This document shows, piece by piece, positions 42,108 to 51,040 of a stretch of 64,000 bases of DNA; within the stretch, counting starts at the first letter, position 1, and every line of letters starts with the position of its first letter. The notes under the pieces were generated by a model that saw only the letters and a program-made list of their open reading frames with translations, made no database searches and had not been told where the DNA came from. This DNA is from CAUPWF01 sp963515125 (GTDB lineage: Bacteria > Bacillota > Clostridia > Lachnospirales > Lachnospiraceae): the NCBI GenBank assembly GCA_052116865.1, contig JBQKKG010000004.1:224237-288236 (forward strand), in the 5' to 3' direction. The position numbers and the translations under genes are program-made.

Positions 42108-43058
42108 CTATGTTAAATCTTTCAGTGCTTTCCCATTTAAATAACAGAATTTTTTTCCTTGATAGCTCTTCTTTTTTTCCATTGTTTCTATTAATAAATC
42201 CTGAAGCTTCCACCAACTAGTACCCCAATTAGAGAAGACTGCTTCTGATTCCGGAATGCGGCTAAAGAGTCGTTCAATAATAATTTTAGGATCTAAAAAC
42301 TCTAAGAAATTAATAAGTCTATGTATATATTCCTCTTTTGAGCACATGGTAATTGTACCATTTTCATATGCTTCACACAATAGTGTGTTTTTAGCAATAT
42401 AGAGCGAATGTATTTTTACAATATCAATATGCAGTGCAGAAATAATTTTTGCTGTTTCTATTGTATCTTCCATAGAATCATAGGGCAAATTTAAGATAAT
42501 ATGGCAACATATTGAAAAATCATATCTTTGTATTTGTAATACAGCATCAATAAATTCGGCAAGCCCATGACCACGATTGATTTTTGATAATGTATGATAA
42601 TTTACTGTTTGAAGACCAAGTTCTATATTAATATCTATGTGGTATTGTTCTTTTATCGATTTCAAAATCTCTAAATAATCTGCAGAGATGCAATCTGGCC
42701 TTGTTGAAATAGAAATTGCAACAATATCTGGATATGAAGCGGCCTCTGTCATATAATTTAGAAAGGCTTTAATGGGCATATAGGTATTTGTATAATTTTG
42801 AAAATATGCTATAAATTTGTGCGCATTATATTTCTTCTCAATGTGAAGTTTTGTTTTCTCTAATTGTTGTGTTACACTTATATTAGAAGGTAATGCTTCA
42901 AAACCTGTGCCGACTTCGGCACAAAAAGTGCATCCATGGCCGTCTGTTCTATTTGGACAAGTAATAGGAAGATTAATAGGTAACTTGTATATCTTCTCTG
43001 AATATTTTGTGTTTAAATATTCAGAATATTTATTATAATACTCTTTTTTTTGATTCAT
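42108..43058 (-). CDS. TIGR01212-family radical SAM protein (YhcC-like)
   Basis: This 316-residue protein has the Cys motif LPITCPNRTDGHGCTFCAE (C-x8-C-x2-C), the variant spacing of the YhcC/TIGR01212 family. FIAYFQNYTNTYMPI, DIVAISISTRPDC and NIELGLQTVNYHTLSKINRGH follow. It is an Elp3-like radical SAM enzyme of unsettled substrate. It heads the - strand operon that continues into the HlyD-like gene after 12 nt. The initiating region has a GGAG site. Confidence 0.9.
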   Translation of the reverse strand: MNQKKEYYNKYSEYLNTKYSEKIYKLPINLPITCPNRTDGHGCTFCAEVGTGFEALPSNISVTQQLEKTKLHIEKKYNAHKFIAYFQNYTNTYMPIKAFLNYMTEAASYPDIVAISISTRPDCISADYLEILKSIKEQYHIDINIELGLQTVNYHTLSKINRGHGLAEFIDAVLQIQRYDFSICCHIILNLPYDSMEDTIETAKIISALHIDIVKIHSLYIAKNTLLCEAYENGTITMCSKEEYIHRLINFLEFLDPKIIIERLFSRIPESEAVFSNWGTSWWKLQDLLIETMEKKKSYQGKKFCYLNGKALKDLT

Positions 43059-43138
43059 TTTTGACTCCTAATTTGTATGTGTATATTTTCCCTCAGAATG
43101 TAGATAATATGTATATATCTTGAAAAGGAGGAAACAAC

Positions 43139-43342
43139 ATGAAGTGGTTTGACAACACAGCATTAACACTTGTTATCATTGGAGCAATAAACTGGTTATT
43201 GATAGGTGTATTTAGGTTCGACTTAGTAAGTTTTCTATTTGGAAATCTTTCATGGATTTCAAGAATTATTTATGCCATCATTGGATTATGTGGTCTCTAT
43301 CTAATAAGCCTATTTGGTAGAATAAAGAATATGTCAGAATAA
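43139..43342 (+). CDS. DUF378 small membrane protein
   Basis: This 67-residue protein has two membrane helices (about 8-25 and 40-60). It has the DUF378 signature ALTLVIIGAINWLLIGVFRFDLVSFLFG, with a Gly-Ala-Ile-Asn-Trp motif and a later YAIIGLCGLYLIS. Function is unknown; relatives are YuzA-type proteins. AAAGGAGG lies 8 nt before the ATG. It is an isolated + gene between two long - operons. Confidence 0.88.
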   Translation: MKWFDNTALTLVIIGAINWLLIGVFRFDLVSFLFGNLSWISRIIYAIIGLCGLYLISLFGRIKNMSE

Positions 43343-43353
43343 ACAATATTTAA

Positions 43354-43395
43354 ATAGGGGTATCCCATATGAGACACCCCTATCTTATGCTTTTC
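43354..43395. terminator. terminator between DUF378 and the DD-carboxypeptidase gene
   Basis: ATAGGGGT (43354-43361) pairs with ACCCCTAT (43376-43383), with a partly paired interior, followed by CTTATGCTTTT. The T-tract is imperfect. Confidence 0.65.
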
Positions 43396-43404
43396 TTACT
43401 AAAA

Positions 43405-44382
43405 CTAATCTATAGGCAATGCAGTAATTAATGATGTCATATCATTATATAACGTAGTTTTGTCAGGAGCACCCATGATAATAGAAATATAGGGATTATT
43501 ATTTGTGTCATGTTCTAATAAAATGACACAAGATCCTGCTTCATCTGTTGTCCCTGTTTTACCGCCGATGACAGTAACGTTAGGTGGTTGATCTACTTTT
43601 CCTAAGGAATAGTAATTCGTTGGAAACCACTCATCTGTTCTGGTTCCAAGCGCTGGATTATTGATTGTTGCAGTATACGACTTTTGAGAAATAATATTGA
43701 CAAAACGTTCATCTTTGATACATTCATTGAATATCAAATATAAATCATATGCTGTAGTATAATGATTTTCTTCGTGAAGTCCATGCGGATTGGTAAAATG
43801 AGTATTTGTAGCACCAAGTTTTTTTGCTTCCTTATTCATTAAATCTGCAAATTGTTCTACACTTCCAGAAATATGTTCTGCAATGGCAACCGCATTATCG
43901 TTGCCAGAGTATAATAAAAGACCATTTAGAAGTGCATCTAAAGTTAGTTGATCCCCTGCTTTAAGTCCACATATTTGTGCTGCAGCCTCAAAAACCGTTG
44001 CATTTTGACTTACGGTAACTATATCATTCAAATTACCATATTTTAAAGCTACATAAGCAGTTAATATCTTAGTTGTACTTGCTGGATATAAACGTTGATG
44101 GATATTCTGTGAATATTCCACTTTAGAGCTTTGAAGATCAAACAATGCGGCTGCATGTAATGTATCATCGGTAATGTAGTTCACTAATTCTATATTATCA
44201 TTCTGCACACAGAGGTTTGTCGCAAACAACTCTCCAGTAAACACATTTTTGTCATATGAATCAACCTCATAATTGGTTACATATGTTTTGTGTGTAGAAC
44301 AGCCAGTTAACAATAGACATATAAATAGAATTAAAAAAGTTTTTTTAATAGATTGATTTATACATTTATTTATACATTTCAC
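43405..44382 (-). CDS. D-alanyl-D-alanine carboxypeptidase, lipoprotein form
   Basis: This 325-residue S11 peptidase has a lipobox LLTGC at residues 24-28, so Cys28 is probably lipidated after LspA cleavage. Catalytic motifs are S102-T-T-K105 in YPASTTK, S159-G-N161 in LLLYSGNDN, and K275-T-G277 in IGGKTGT. It trims the terminal D-Ala of peptidoglycan stem peptides. It lacks the C-terminal amphipathic anchor domain of PBP5, consistent with a lipid anchor. It overlaps mgsA by 17 nt and ends the shape/division operon. Confidence 0.93.
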   Translation of the reverse strand: MKCINKCINQSIKKTFLILFICLLLTGCSTHKTYVTNYEVDSYDKNVFTGELFATNLCVQNDNIELVNYITDDTLHAAALFDLQSSKVEYSQNIHQRLYPASTTKILTAYVALKYGNLNDIVTVSQNATVFEAAAQICGLKAGDQLTLDALLNGLLLYSGNDNAVAIAEHISGSVEQFADLMNKEAKKLGATNTHFTNPHGLHEENHYTTAYDLYLIFNECIKDERFVNIISQKSYTATINNPALGTRTDEWFPTNYYSLGKVDQPPNVTVIGGKTGTTDEAGSCVILLEHDTNNNPYISIIMGAPDKTTLYNDMTSLITALPID

Positions 44383-44761
44383 GCCACTCTAAATCTCCTC
44401 TATCTATAGCATGCACTAATAATTCTGCTGTTGCAACATTTGTTGCCATAGGAATATTATGAATATCACATAAACGTACAATATCATTAACGTCAGGTTC
44501 ATGTGATTTTGGTGTCAGTGGGTCTCTTAAAAATATAAGTGCATCAATTTGATTGTGCTCTATCTGTGCACCCAATTGTTGATTTCCCCCTAAAGGGCCA
44601 GCTAAATATTTATGAATGGATAAATTCGTTACCTCTTCAATTAAACGCCCTGTTGTTCCTGTTGCAAATAAATCATTTTTACTTAAAATTCCACGATATG
44701 CAATACAAAAATTCTGCATTAGTTTCTTCTTTGCATCATGTGCTACTAATCCGATATTCAT
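44366..44761 (-). CDS. mgsA: methylglyoxal synthase
   Basis: This 131-residue protein starts MNIGLVAHDAKKKLM, then FATGTTGRLIEE (phosphate loop), GPLGGNQQLGAQI and the catalytic Asp in LIFLRDPLTPKSHEPDV. It turns dihydroxyacetone phosphate into methylglyoxal, bypassing lower glycolysis. I chose the ATG at 44759-44761, 8 nt after AAGGAG; an in-frame GTG three codons upstream overlaps that site. It sits between rodA and the carboxypeptidase gene. Confidence 0.96.
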   Translation of the reverse strand: MNIGLVAHDAKKKLMQNFCIAYRGILSKNDLFATGTTGRLIEEVTNLSIHKYLAGPLGGNQQLGAQIEHNQIDALIFLRDPLTPKSHEPDVNDIVRLCDIHNIPMATNVATAELLVHAIDRGDLEWREMYK

Positions 44762-44773
44762 GCTATTCACTCC

Positions 44774-45889
44774 TTATTGATATTTTTTCGGTTGTAAGCC
44801 AATATTTAAAACAAAACCAATTCCCATTAACATGCTAATTAAAGATGACATGCCATAACTTACAAAAGGAAGTGGTATTCCAGTATTCGGAAAAACACCG
44901 GTTGCTACAGCTATATTAATAAAACTTTGGAAACCAATCTGGGCGGCTACTCCACAACAAACAATCCGACCTGCTAAGTCCTGAGCCTTTACCCCTATCA
45001 GTATACACTGTATCACTATTAATAATAACAGAGTAATGACTACACAACAACCCACAAATCCCAATTCTTCACCAATAATTGCAAAAATAAAGTCTGTTTG
45101 TGGTTCCAGAATAAAGTTTCCATTCTTTACAGATGTAGTTGTATTGTTATTTAACCCTTTTCCCTTTAGCTGACCAGATCCAATTGCCATAATAGAGTTA
45201 TTTTGTTGATATGCTTCATCACTTTTATATTCTTCTGGTTCTAACCAAGCTAAGATTCGTTTCTGCTGGTATTCGTCAATAATTTTCTGATTAGGTTGTA
45301 CTACAATACTTAAAAAAATAATAGCAACTGGAATAATAATTAGTAGAGCAGTTCCTATCAATTTATAACTCAATCCGCCAATATACAATACCACACAAAA
45401 AGTCATTGCTATAGATATTGTCGTTGACATGTCAGGCTGCTTATAGATTAGCAGTAGTGGCAATGCTACTAATATAGCTGCTTTAACCAGTGTTTTAAGT
45501 GTATTTAAGTCCTCTTGATGTATCATAACAAATTTGGCAAAAAAGAGTACCATAAGGAGTTTGGTTAGTTCTGATGGTTGGAAGTTCGTGAATCCGATAT
45601 CAATCCATCGTTGCGCACCATTTACGTTATCTCCAAAAAGAGTTACACTTAATAATAAGGCTAAATTCGCTGCATATATAAGCCAATACATGCTAAGAAT
45701 CCATACATAATCTATCAGTGAAATGACAACCATAATAATCAAGCCCAAAATCAAGCCGACTATTTGCCTATTTTGCACAGATTTTTTAGCACTTCCTATT
45801 ACCATTATACCCAGTGAAGTAAGAGCTAAAACAAGTATTACCAAATTAAATTTATAATCTTTTAGATGATAACGTTTTAAATATTTCAA
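44774..45889 (-). CDS. rodA: RodA-type SEDS peptidoglycan glycosyltransferase
   Basis: This 371-residue SEDS protein has about ten membrane helices, with NGAQRWIDIGFTNFQPSELTKLLMVLFFAK, the extracellular loop with GSGQLKGKGLNNN, and TDFIFAIIGEELGFVG. The C-terminal signature FVSYGMSSLISMLMGIG is present. RodA polymerises glycan strands with PBP2 in the elongasome. Its operon partners mrdA and mreBCD support RodA over FtsW or SpoVE. It follows minE by 2 nt. Confidence 0.94.
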   Translation of the reverse strand: MKYLKRYHLKDYKFNLVILVLALTSLGIMVIGSAKKSVQNRQIVGLILGLIIMVVISLIDYVWILSMYWLIYAANLALLLSVTLFGDNVNGAQRWIDIGFTNFQPSELTKLLMVLFFAKFVMIHQEDLNTLKTLVKAAILVALPLLLIYKQPDMSTTISIAMTFCVVLYIGGLSYKLIGTALLIIIPVAIIFLSIVVQPNQKIIDEYQQKRILAWLEPEEYKSDEAYQQNNSIMAIGSGQLKGKGLNNNTTTSVKNGNFILEPQTDFIFAIIGEELGFVGCCVVITLLLLIVIQCILIGVKAQDLAGRIVCCGVAAQIGFQSFINIAVATGVFPNTGIPLPFVSYGMSSLISMLMGIGFVLNIGLQPKKYQ

Positions 45890-45891
45890 TT

Positions 45892-46116
45892 TTAATCTCC
45901 TGTAATCTTTATATGTATATCTGATTGTGTCACTTTCATTTTGAATTCTTCGGGTGTAATTTCGATATATTTTGAAATTGCAATAAAAATATCGTTTTCC
46001 ATTTTCTCAATTGTATCTGGCGAGCAATTCATTCGGTCAGATACTAATAGAATTTTCAGTCTATCTTTCGCTACATTAACGGAAGCACTTTTATTTGTTA
46101 TATCGAATACCTTCAT
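45892..46116 (-). CDS. minE: cell division topological specificity factor MinE
   Basis: This 74-residue protein has the MinD-binding stretch (ASVNVAKDRLKILLVSDR, about 11-28). The topological-specificity domain follows (IEKMENDIFIAISKYIEITPEEFKMKVTQSD). It is shorter than E. coli MinE (88). Its first ten residues (KVFDITNKSA) are less hydrophobic than the E. coli membrane-targeting helix. MinE drives MinCD pole-to-pole dynamics. It is directly after minD. Confidence 0.94.
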   Translation of the reverse strand: MKVFDITNKSASVNVAKDRLKILLVSDRMNCSPDTIEKMENDIFIAISKYIEITPEEFKMKVTQSDIHIKITGD

Positions 46117-46125
46117 AATTCCCTC

Positions 46126-46923
46126 CTAACTATTTCTAAATAAATGAGAAAGTTTAGAAAAGAAACCGTTCTTTGAATCTAATGCAAGAAATGGCACTTC
46201 TTCCCCGAGTATTCTTTTGCAAATATTTTGATAAGCTTGTCCTGCTTTCGATGATAAGCCTATAACAGGTTCCCCCTGATTCGTACCTATTACAACTTGT
46301 TCATCATCTGGAATAATACCAATCAACGGAATCGGCAATATTTCAACGACGTCATCTACAGACATCATATCTCCTCGTTTAATCATATCAAAACGTAATC
46401 GGTTGATAATCAAATTCTTTTGCTTAATATGGTGGTTATCCAATAATCCGATAATTCTATCTGCATCTCTAATAGCAGAAACTTCTGGAGTAGTTACAAC
46501 TAAAGCACGACTTGCACCAGCAATTGCATTTTGAAATCCTTGTTCTATTCCTGCCGGACAATCTAATAAGATATAATCATAGTCATCTACAAGTTCTTCT
46601 GTAAGTTTTTGCATTTGCTCTGGTGATACTGCCGATTTATCCTTTGTTTGAGCAGACGGTAATAGGAATAAGTTTGGATAACGCTTGTCATTTATTAGGG
46701 CTTGTTTTAAGCGACAATTACCCTCTACCACATCTACGAGATTATAAACAATTTTATTTTCTAATCCCATCACGACATCTAAATTTCGAAGCCCTAAATC
46801 CGTGTCAATTACTACAACTTTTTTATCTGCTTGTGCCAATCCAACGCCAATATTTGCGGTAGTAGTTGTCTTACCAACACCGCCTTTTCCTGATGTTATT
46901 ACGATGATCTCACCCATTTTCAT
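46126..46923 (-). CDS. minD: septum site-determining ATPase MinD
   Basis: This 265-residue deviant-Walker ATPase has KGGVGKTTTTANIGVGLA near the N-terminus, the switch VIDTDLGLRNLD, DYILLDCPAGIE and the C-terminal amphipathic tail FFSKLSHLFRNS for membrane binding. It recruits MinC and is displaced by MinE. GGAGG precedes the start. It lies between minC and minE. Confidence 0.97.
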   Translation of the reverse strand: MKMGEIIVITSGKGGVGKTTTTANIGVGLAQADKKVVVIDTDLGLRNLDVVMGLENKIVYNLVDVVEGNCRLKQALINDKRYPNLFLLPSAQTKDKSAVSPEQMQKLTEELVDDYDYILLDCPAGIEQGFQNAIAGASRALVVTTPEVSAIRDADRIIGLLDNHHIKQKNLIINRLRFDMIKRGDMMSVDDVVEILPIPLIGIIPDDEQVVIGTNQGEPVIGLSSKAGQAYQNICKRILGEEVPFLALDSKNGFFSKLSHLFRNS

Positions 46924-46933
46924 TCCTCCTGTT

Positions 46934-47575
46934 TTATGTTAATGGATCAATGTATATATGTTCTCCGTCAACAATTGCTATCTTGGGATTCATAATGGAA
47001 TCCTCTTTAGAATAAAATAATTGGCGTTTTGCTTCAATATCACCAATTTTTAATTGTTTTGGCTGCATAGAAAGTGCGACAATAAAGGTATCTTTGTTAC
47101 CAGATGCGCCCGCATGAACAGAACCTTTGAGAGAGCCGATAACTACTACATTTCCTTTTGCTATAACTTTAGCGCCTAACTCAACATCACCAAGGATAAT
47201 AACACTTGTTTCGGATTCTAATACTTGTCTTCTCCGTAACGTGCCTTTGTAGAATTGCCCATCTCTATTTTCAATATCCTCTAGGCTTTGTTCCACAATA
47301 CTTTTGTATAGTTCTTCTTTAGTTTTGCTATTATCTATGATACAGATAATATTTATCCCTGCAGTTTTAGAAATTATATCGACAACCTCTTGTTCTTCTT
47401 CATTTGTAAGCACGCGTCCTTCAAAAGTGGCGGCTAATTTAGCATCCTTAAAAAATTTTGCAGCATCCTTAAATTTGTGTTCGATTTCAGTAATCAATAA
47501 ATTATAAGGAGCCTCTGGATCTAAATGTACAACTAACCCATATTTATTACTTTTAATTGTTACCAAATTATCCAT
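46934..47575 (-). CDS. minC: septum formation inhibitor MinC
   Basis: This 213-residue protein has an N-terminal FtsZ-inhibiting domain (about 1-95). A C-terminal right-handed beta-helix follows from about 105 (FYKGTLRRRQVLESETSVIILGDVELGAKVIAKGNVVVIGSLKGSVHAG), which dimerises and binds MinD. I chose the ATG at 47573-47575; an in-frame GTG three codons upstream overlaps the ribosome site. It is followed by minD after 10 nt. Confidence 0.95.
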   Translation of the reverse strand: MDNLVTIKSNKYGLVVHLDPEAPYNLLITEIEHKFKDAAKFFKDAKLAATFEGRVLTNEEEQEVVDIISKTAGINIICIIDNSKTKEELYKSIVEQSLEDIENRDGQFYKGTLRRRQVLESETSVIILGDVELGAKVIAKGNVVVIGSLKGSVHAGASGNKDTFIVALSMQPKQLKIGDIEAKRQLFYSKEDSIMNPKIAIVDGEHIYIDPLT

Positions 47576-47590
47576 GCATCTCACCCTCTC

Positions 47591-50497
47591 CTAGTCTCCT
47601 GTATGTGCAGTTCCTAAAGTTGCAGCACCTCCTGTAATTAATTCACTTGGATCAGCTAAGCCATATTTGTATTTAACAATATCTCTTCCAATTTCAGCTG
47701 TATAGGAGGAACTATATCCATTTGTAATACGCACACTTAATGCAATTTCTGGACTATCTGCAGGTGCAAATCCAACGAATAATGCATGATCTGGGTGTGT
47801 TTCGCTTTGCTGAGCAGTACCTGTCTTCCCTGCCATTCCCATATCTAAACTATTGAAAGTACTAGAACTATTTATCATGTTTATCATACCTTGATGTACG
47901 AGATTCCATGTGTTTCCGGATACCTGATCCATTTGATCTAATACGGTCGGTTCATAATTTTTTATGACATTACCATCTACATCTTTTATGCTATCTAATA
48001 ACGTTAGATTATATACAGTTCCCTTATTCGCGACAGCTGTTACATAACGAACTAATTGACTAGTAGTATAGTTATTAGTACCTTGTCCAATTGCAGAGCG
48101 GACAGAGTCATTATCAGAAATTTGCGGTGTAGTCTCTGGAATTTCTAACCCAGATTTTTCACCGAGGCCAAACATTTGAGCATATGTTTTTAATTTAGCT
48201 AGTCCTACATCACTTGAATAGATCTCTTCTGTAGTCCCACTATCATTTGTTACTGTTCCTTGCGTTAGACTCAATCGATATCCTACCTCATAATAAAAAT
48301 CATTACAAGATTCTTCTAACGCGCTAACTACATTTAATCCCCCATGTGCATTTGGATAAATCCAACATTTAGGATTTGGCACAATCTTATCAAATATTCC
48401 GGAACAAGATATAATACTATTTCCCTGAATGACTCCTTCTGTCAATCCAGCTACAGATGAAACCATTTTATAAGTGGAACCAGGAGCCGTCTTTTCTTGT
48501 GTTGCATTATTATAAAATGGTCTTGATAGATCCCTCACCAATTTATTATAGTATGCAGAATCCATTGTATTAGCTAAACGATTATTATCGTATCCTGGAT
48601 AGGACACACAGGCTAATACATCTCCAGTATTTACATCCGTTACAACGGCAGATGCAGTACAAGGTTCAAGTGCTAGCTGAGCTGGTGTAATTTCTAATGA
48701 TTGAATTTTTCTCCTAACGAATTCAAAGGGAGAAATACCTCCAGAGGCTAAACCAGAATATTGAGCTTCATCATAAGGCAATACTCCTTGTTCATATAAC
48801 ATCATGCATATCTGATTACCTGATATTTCGCCTTCCTTAATCATATATCGATATATTAATTTATGAAATCCTGAATCCGTTTTTAAATATTCACTTAGAT
48901 AATTTATAATACTTTGATAGATTTCATTAGAATCAGTATACTTCCCTTCGGATCTCGCATTTGTTTGTAATTTTGTAGTATCAATCCAATTTTTTGAAAT
49001 CGCATAGTTTAAATACGTATATAAATTAATACTCTCATCTTGAGACCACGCTAAATAGGTTTTATCATTGGAATCAATTTCATCCTTCATCAGTATCCCA
49101 GTAGCATTTGTGAGAACAGTACTTGCAATGTAATTCATGTATGCTTGTTCTTCTTTCGGTAAATCATGGTATGCCGCAGAATTTGAGTCTTGCAATTGAG
49201 CAATTACGTTATTTATTGCAGAATCTTGTTTTGCTTGAAATTGTCCTAGAACTGCCTGCTCTGTTGCTCCAGCATTTTCATTGGTAAAGTGTTCGACATT
49301 TAATATTTCATTATTAAAAAAGGCATTATACACATCATCAATTGGTATTATAATTTTACTAGCATCACTCGCGGTGCTGGGATCATAATTCATAGTATTT
49401 GACATTTTAGATACAAGAATACCGGCCAGTTTTTCTTCTAAAATATGGTACGTAGATTCTTGTAAATTTTTATCAATTGTTAAGAATAAGTCATTCCCAG
49501 CTTTTGCATCTGTACTTTGTTCTGTTTCAATTACCTTTCCAACACTGTCTACATAAACAACTACACTCCCCTTTTTACCTTGAAGTGTTTCATCCATCGT
49601 TTGTTCAATACCTGTCTTTCCAACGATATCAGTCAAAGAATATTTTTTGTCTTTATCCTTAAATGTATCGAGTTCCTCTTGAGAGATTTTCCCTGTATAA
49701 CCAATGACAGAAGCAAAGTATGTGCTATCCGTATATTGGCGTAATGAGTCTTCTGCAATATCAACACCTTGAAGATTATTCAAATTTTCCATAATGATAG
49801 CTACCGTTTGTTCGCTTACATCAGAGGCAACAGTTGTAGCAATATACTTTTGATAACTGTTCAAACTCATAGCGTAACGAATATTTACAAGCTTTAATAC
49901 ATGGGATTTTTCAAATTTCTTCTGATCAATACCATATCCAAAAGTTTTATCTTCACATAAATAGTTCATTACATCATCTGCTGTTGAATTACGTTGTTTT
50001 TCAGAAAGTTTGTCAATCGTTGCAAAGCCGTATATGTCAGCTAAGAATCTTAATCGTTGTGTACCTTCCTTGGAGACAAATGTGTAGTTATCATTCGCAT
50101 CTATAACTATACCAAAATCGTTGATTACAGAGTCACCATTTTTCTCTACAATATCAATAATTTGGTTAATAGTATCATTTACAATTGTATTTTTCTCTTG
50201 ACGTGTATTATACTCCCCGTTATCTTCAATTGTCACGGAATAAGCCAATTTATTATATGCTAATAAATTACCATTGCGATCATAGATATTTCCGCGGGTT
50301 CCTTGCACTTCTTTTGTTTTTCTGATTTTTAATTTATAGTTATCTAAGTAATCCTGGCCATTAACAATTTGCAGATTAAATACCCGAAAAATAAGAATCG
50401 CATATAAAATTCCAAATGCAATAATTACAACAAATAAGCGAGATTTAATTAATTGAAAAAGCCATTCTTTTATGCGATCAAACAAATTTACTTGCAC
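47591..50497 (-). CDS. mrdA: penicillin-binding protein 2, elongasome transpeptidase, with large insertion
   Basis: This 968-residue class B PBP has one membrane helix (about 19-41) and a dimerisation domain with RGNIYDRNGNLLAYN. The transpeptidase motifs are S674-T-Y-K677, S730-C-N732 and K891-T-G893. Between LTIDKNLQ (339-346) and ASAVVTDVNTGDVLA (615-629), where typical PBP2s have about 15 residues, there are roughly 265. The extra part is helical and low in motifs. PBP2 crosslinks glycan made by RodA. It lies between mreD and minC, overlapping mreD by 20 nt. Confidence 0.94.
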   Translation of the reverse strand: MQVNLFDRIKEWLFQLIKSRLFVVIIAFGILYAILIFRVFNLQIVNGQDYLDNYKLKIRKTKEVQGTRGNIYDRNGNLLAYNKLAYSVTIEDNGEYNTRQEKNTIVNDTINQIIDIVEKNGDSVINDFGIVIDANDNYTFVSKEGTQRLRFLADIYGFATIDKLSEKQRNSTADDVMNYLCEDKTFGYGIDQKKFEKSHVLKLVNIRYAMSLNSYQKYIATTVASDVSEQTVAIIMENLNNLQGVDIAEDSLRQYTDSTYFASVIGYTGKISQEELDTFKDKDKKYSLTDIVGKTGIEQTMDETLQGKKGSVVVYVDSVGKVIETEQSTDAKAGNDLFLTIDKNLQESTYHILEEKLAGILVSKMSNTMNYDPSTASDASKIIIPIDDVYNAFFNNEILNVEHFTNENAGATEQAVLGQFQAKQDSAINNVIAQLQDSNSAAYHDLPKEEQAYMNYIASTVLTNATGILMKDEIDSNDKTYLAWSQDESINLYTYLNYAISKNWIDTTKLQTNARSEGKYTDSNEIYQSIINYLSEYLKTDSGFHKLIYRYMIKEGEISGNQICMMLYEQGVLPYDEAQYSGLASGGISPFEFVRRKIQSLEITPAQLALEPCTASAVVTDVNTGDVLACVSYPGYDNNRLANTMDSAYYNKLVRDLSRPFYNNATQEKTAPGSTYKMVSSVAGLTEGVIQGNSIISCSGIFDKIVPNPKCWIYPNAHGGLNVVSALEESCNDFYYEVGYRLSLTQGTVTNDSGTTEEIYSSDVGLAKLKTYAQMFGLGEKSGLEIPETTPQISDNDSVRSAIGQGTNNYTTSQLVRYVTAVANKGTVYNLTLLDSIKDVDGNVIKNYEPTVLDQMDQVSGNTWNLVHQGMINMINSSSTFNSLDMGMAGKTGTAQQSETHPDHALFVGFAPADSPEIALSVRITNGYSSSYTAEIGRDIVKYKYGLADPSELITGGAATLGTAHTGD

Positions 50498-51002
50498 TCC
50501 TTTTTTCTTCTTCTTCTAATTTGTGGTTTACATACAAAATCAGTTGGTATAATCCCAAAGTAACAATAATAGTATAGATTAACTCCGGTATAATGATATG
50601 TCCCAAATAATAAAGGAAATCAAAACGACTTCTTGTTGACATCAAAAATAAAAACACATAAATAGCTAAACCATATATAAACTCACTTGCACTAATCAGG
50701 ACAAGTGGGAGTTTAATATCATCTTCAAAAAATAAACGTTGAAAAAATCCATTTGCATAACCAATTAACATATAAAGTAATGCATAAAATCCTAAAATAT
50801 CACCAAAGAAAATATCAACCAGAAGGCCAGAAATAAATCCAACTATCATTCCTTCTTTATTTCCACGCATGAACCCAAAAGAAGAAGTTACTATAATTAG
50901 CAGATTTGGTGTAATGGATGCTAGTGCTAATGATTTAAATATGGTACATTCTAGCACAAAACAAACAACGATAATAAAGAATGTAATTATTTTACGTTTC
51001 AT
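50478..51002 (-). CDS. mreD: rod shape-determining protein MreD
   Basis: This 174-residue membrane protein has about five helices, with LALASITPNLLIIVTSSFGFMRGNKEGMIVGFISGLLVDIFFGDILGFYALLYMLIGYANG, the conserved MreD core. It links MreC and MreB to the cell-wall synthases. It overlaps mrdA by 20 nt and follows mreC after 38 nt. Length is normal. Confidence 0.94.
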   Translation of the reverse strand: MKRKIITFFIIVVCFVLECTIFKSLALASITPNLLIIVTSSFGFMRGNKEGMIVGFISGLLVDIFFGDILGFYALLYMLIGYANGFFQRLFFEDDIKLPLVLISASEFIYGLAIYVFLFLMSTRSRFDFLYYLGHIIIPELIYTIIVTLGLYQLILYVNHKLEEEEKRSASKFV

Positions 51003-51040
51003 ATAACCTCTCCTTTCTAAATTTTTACAAATTACGTGAA

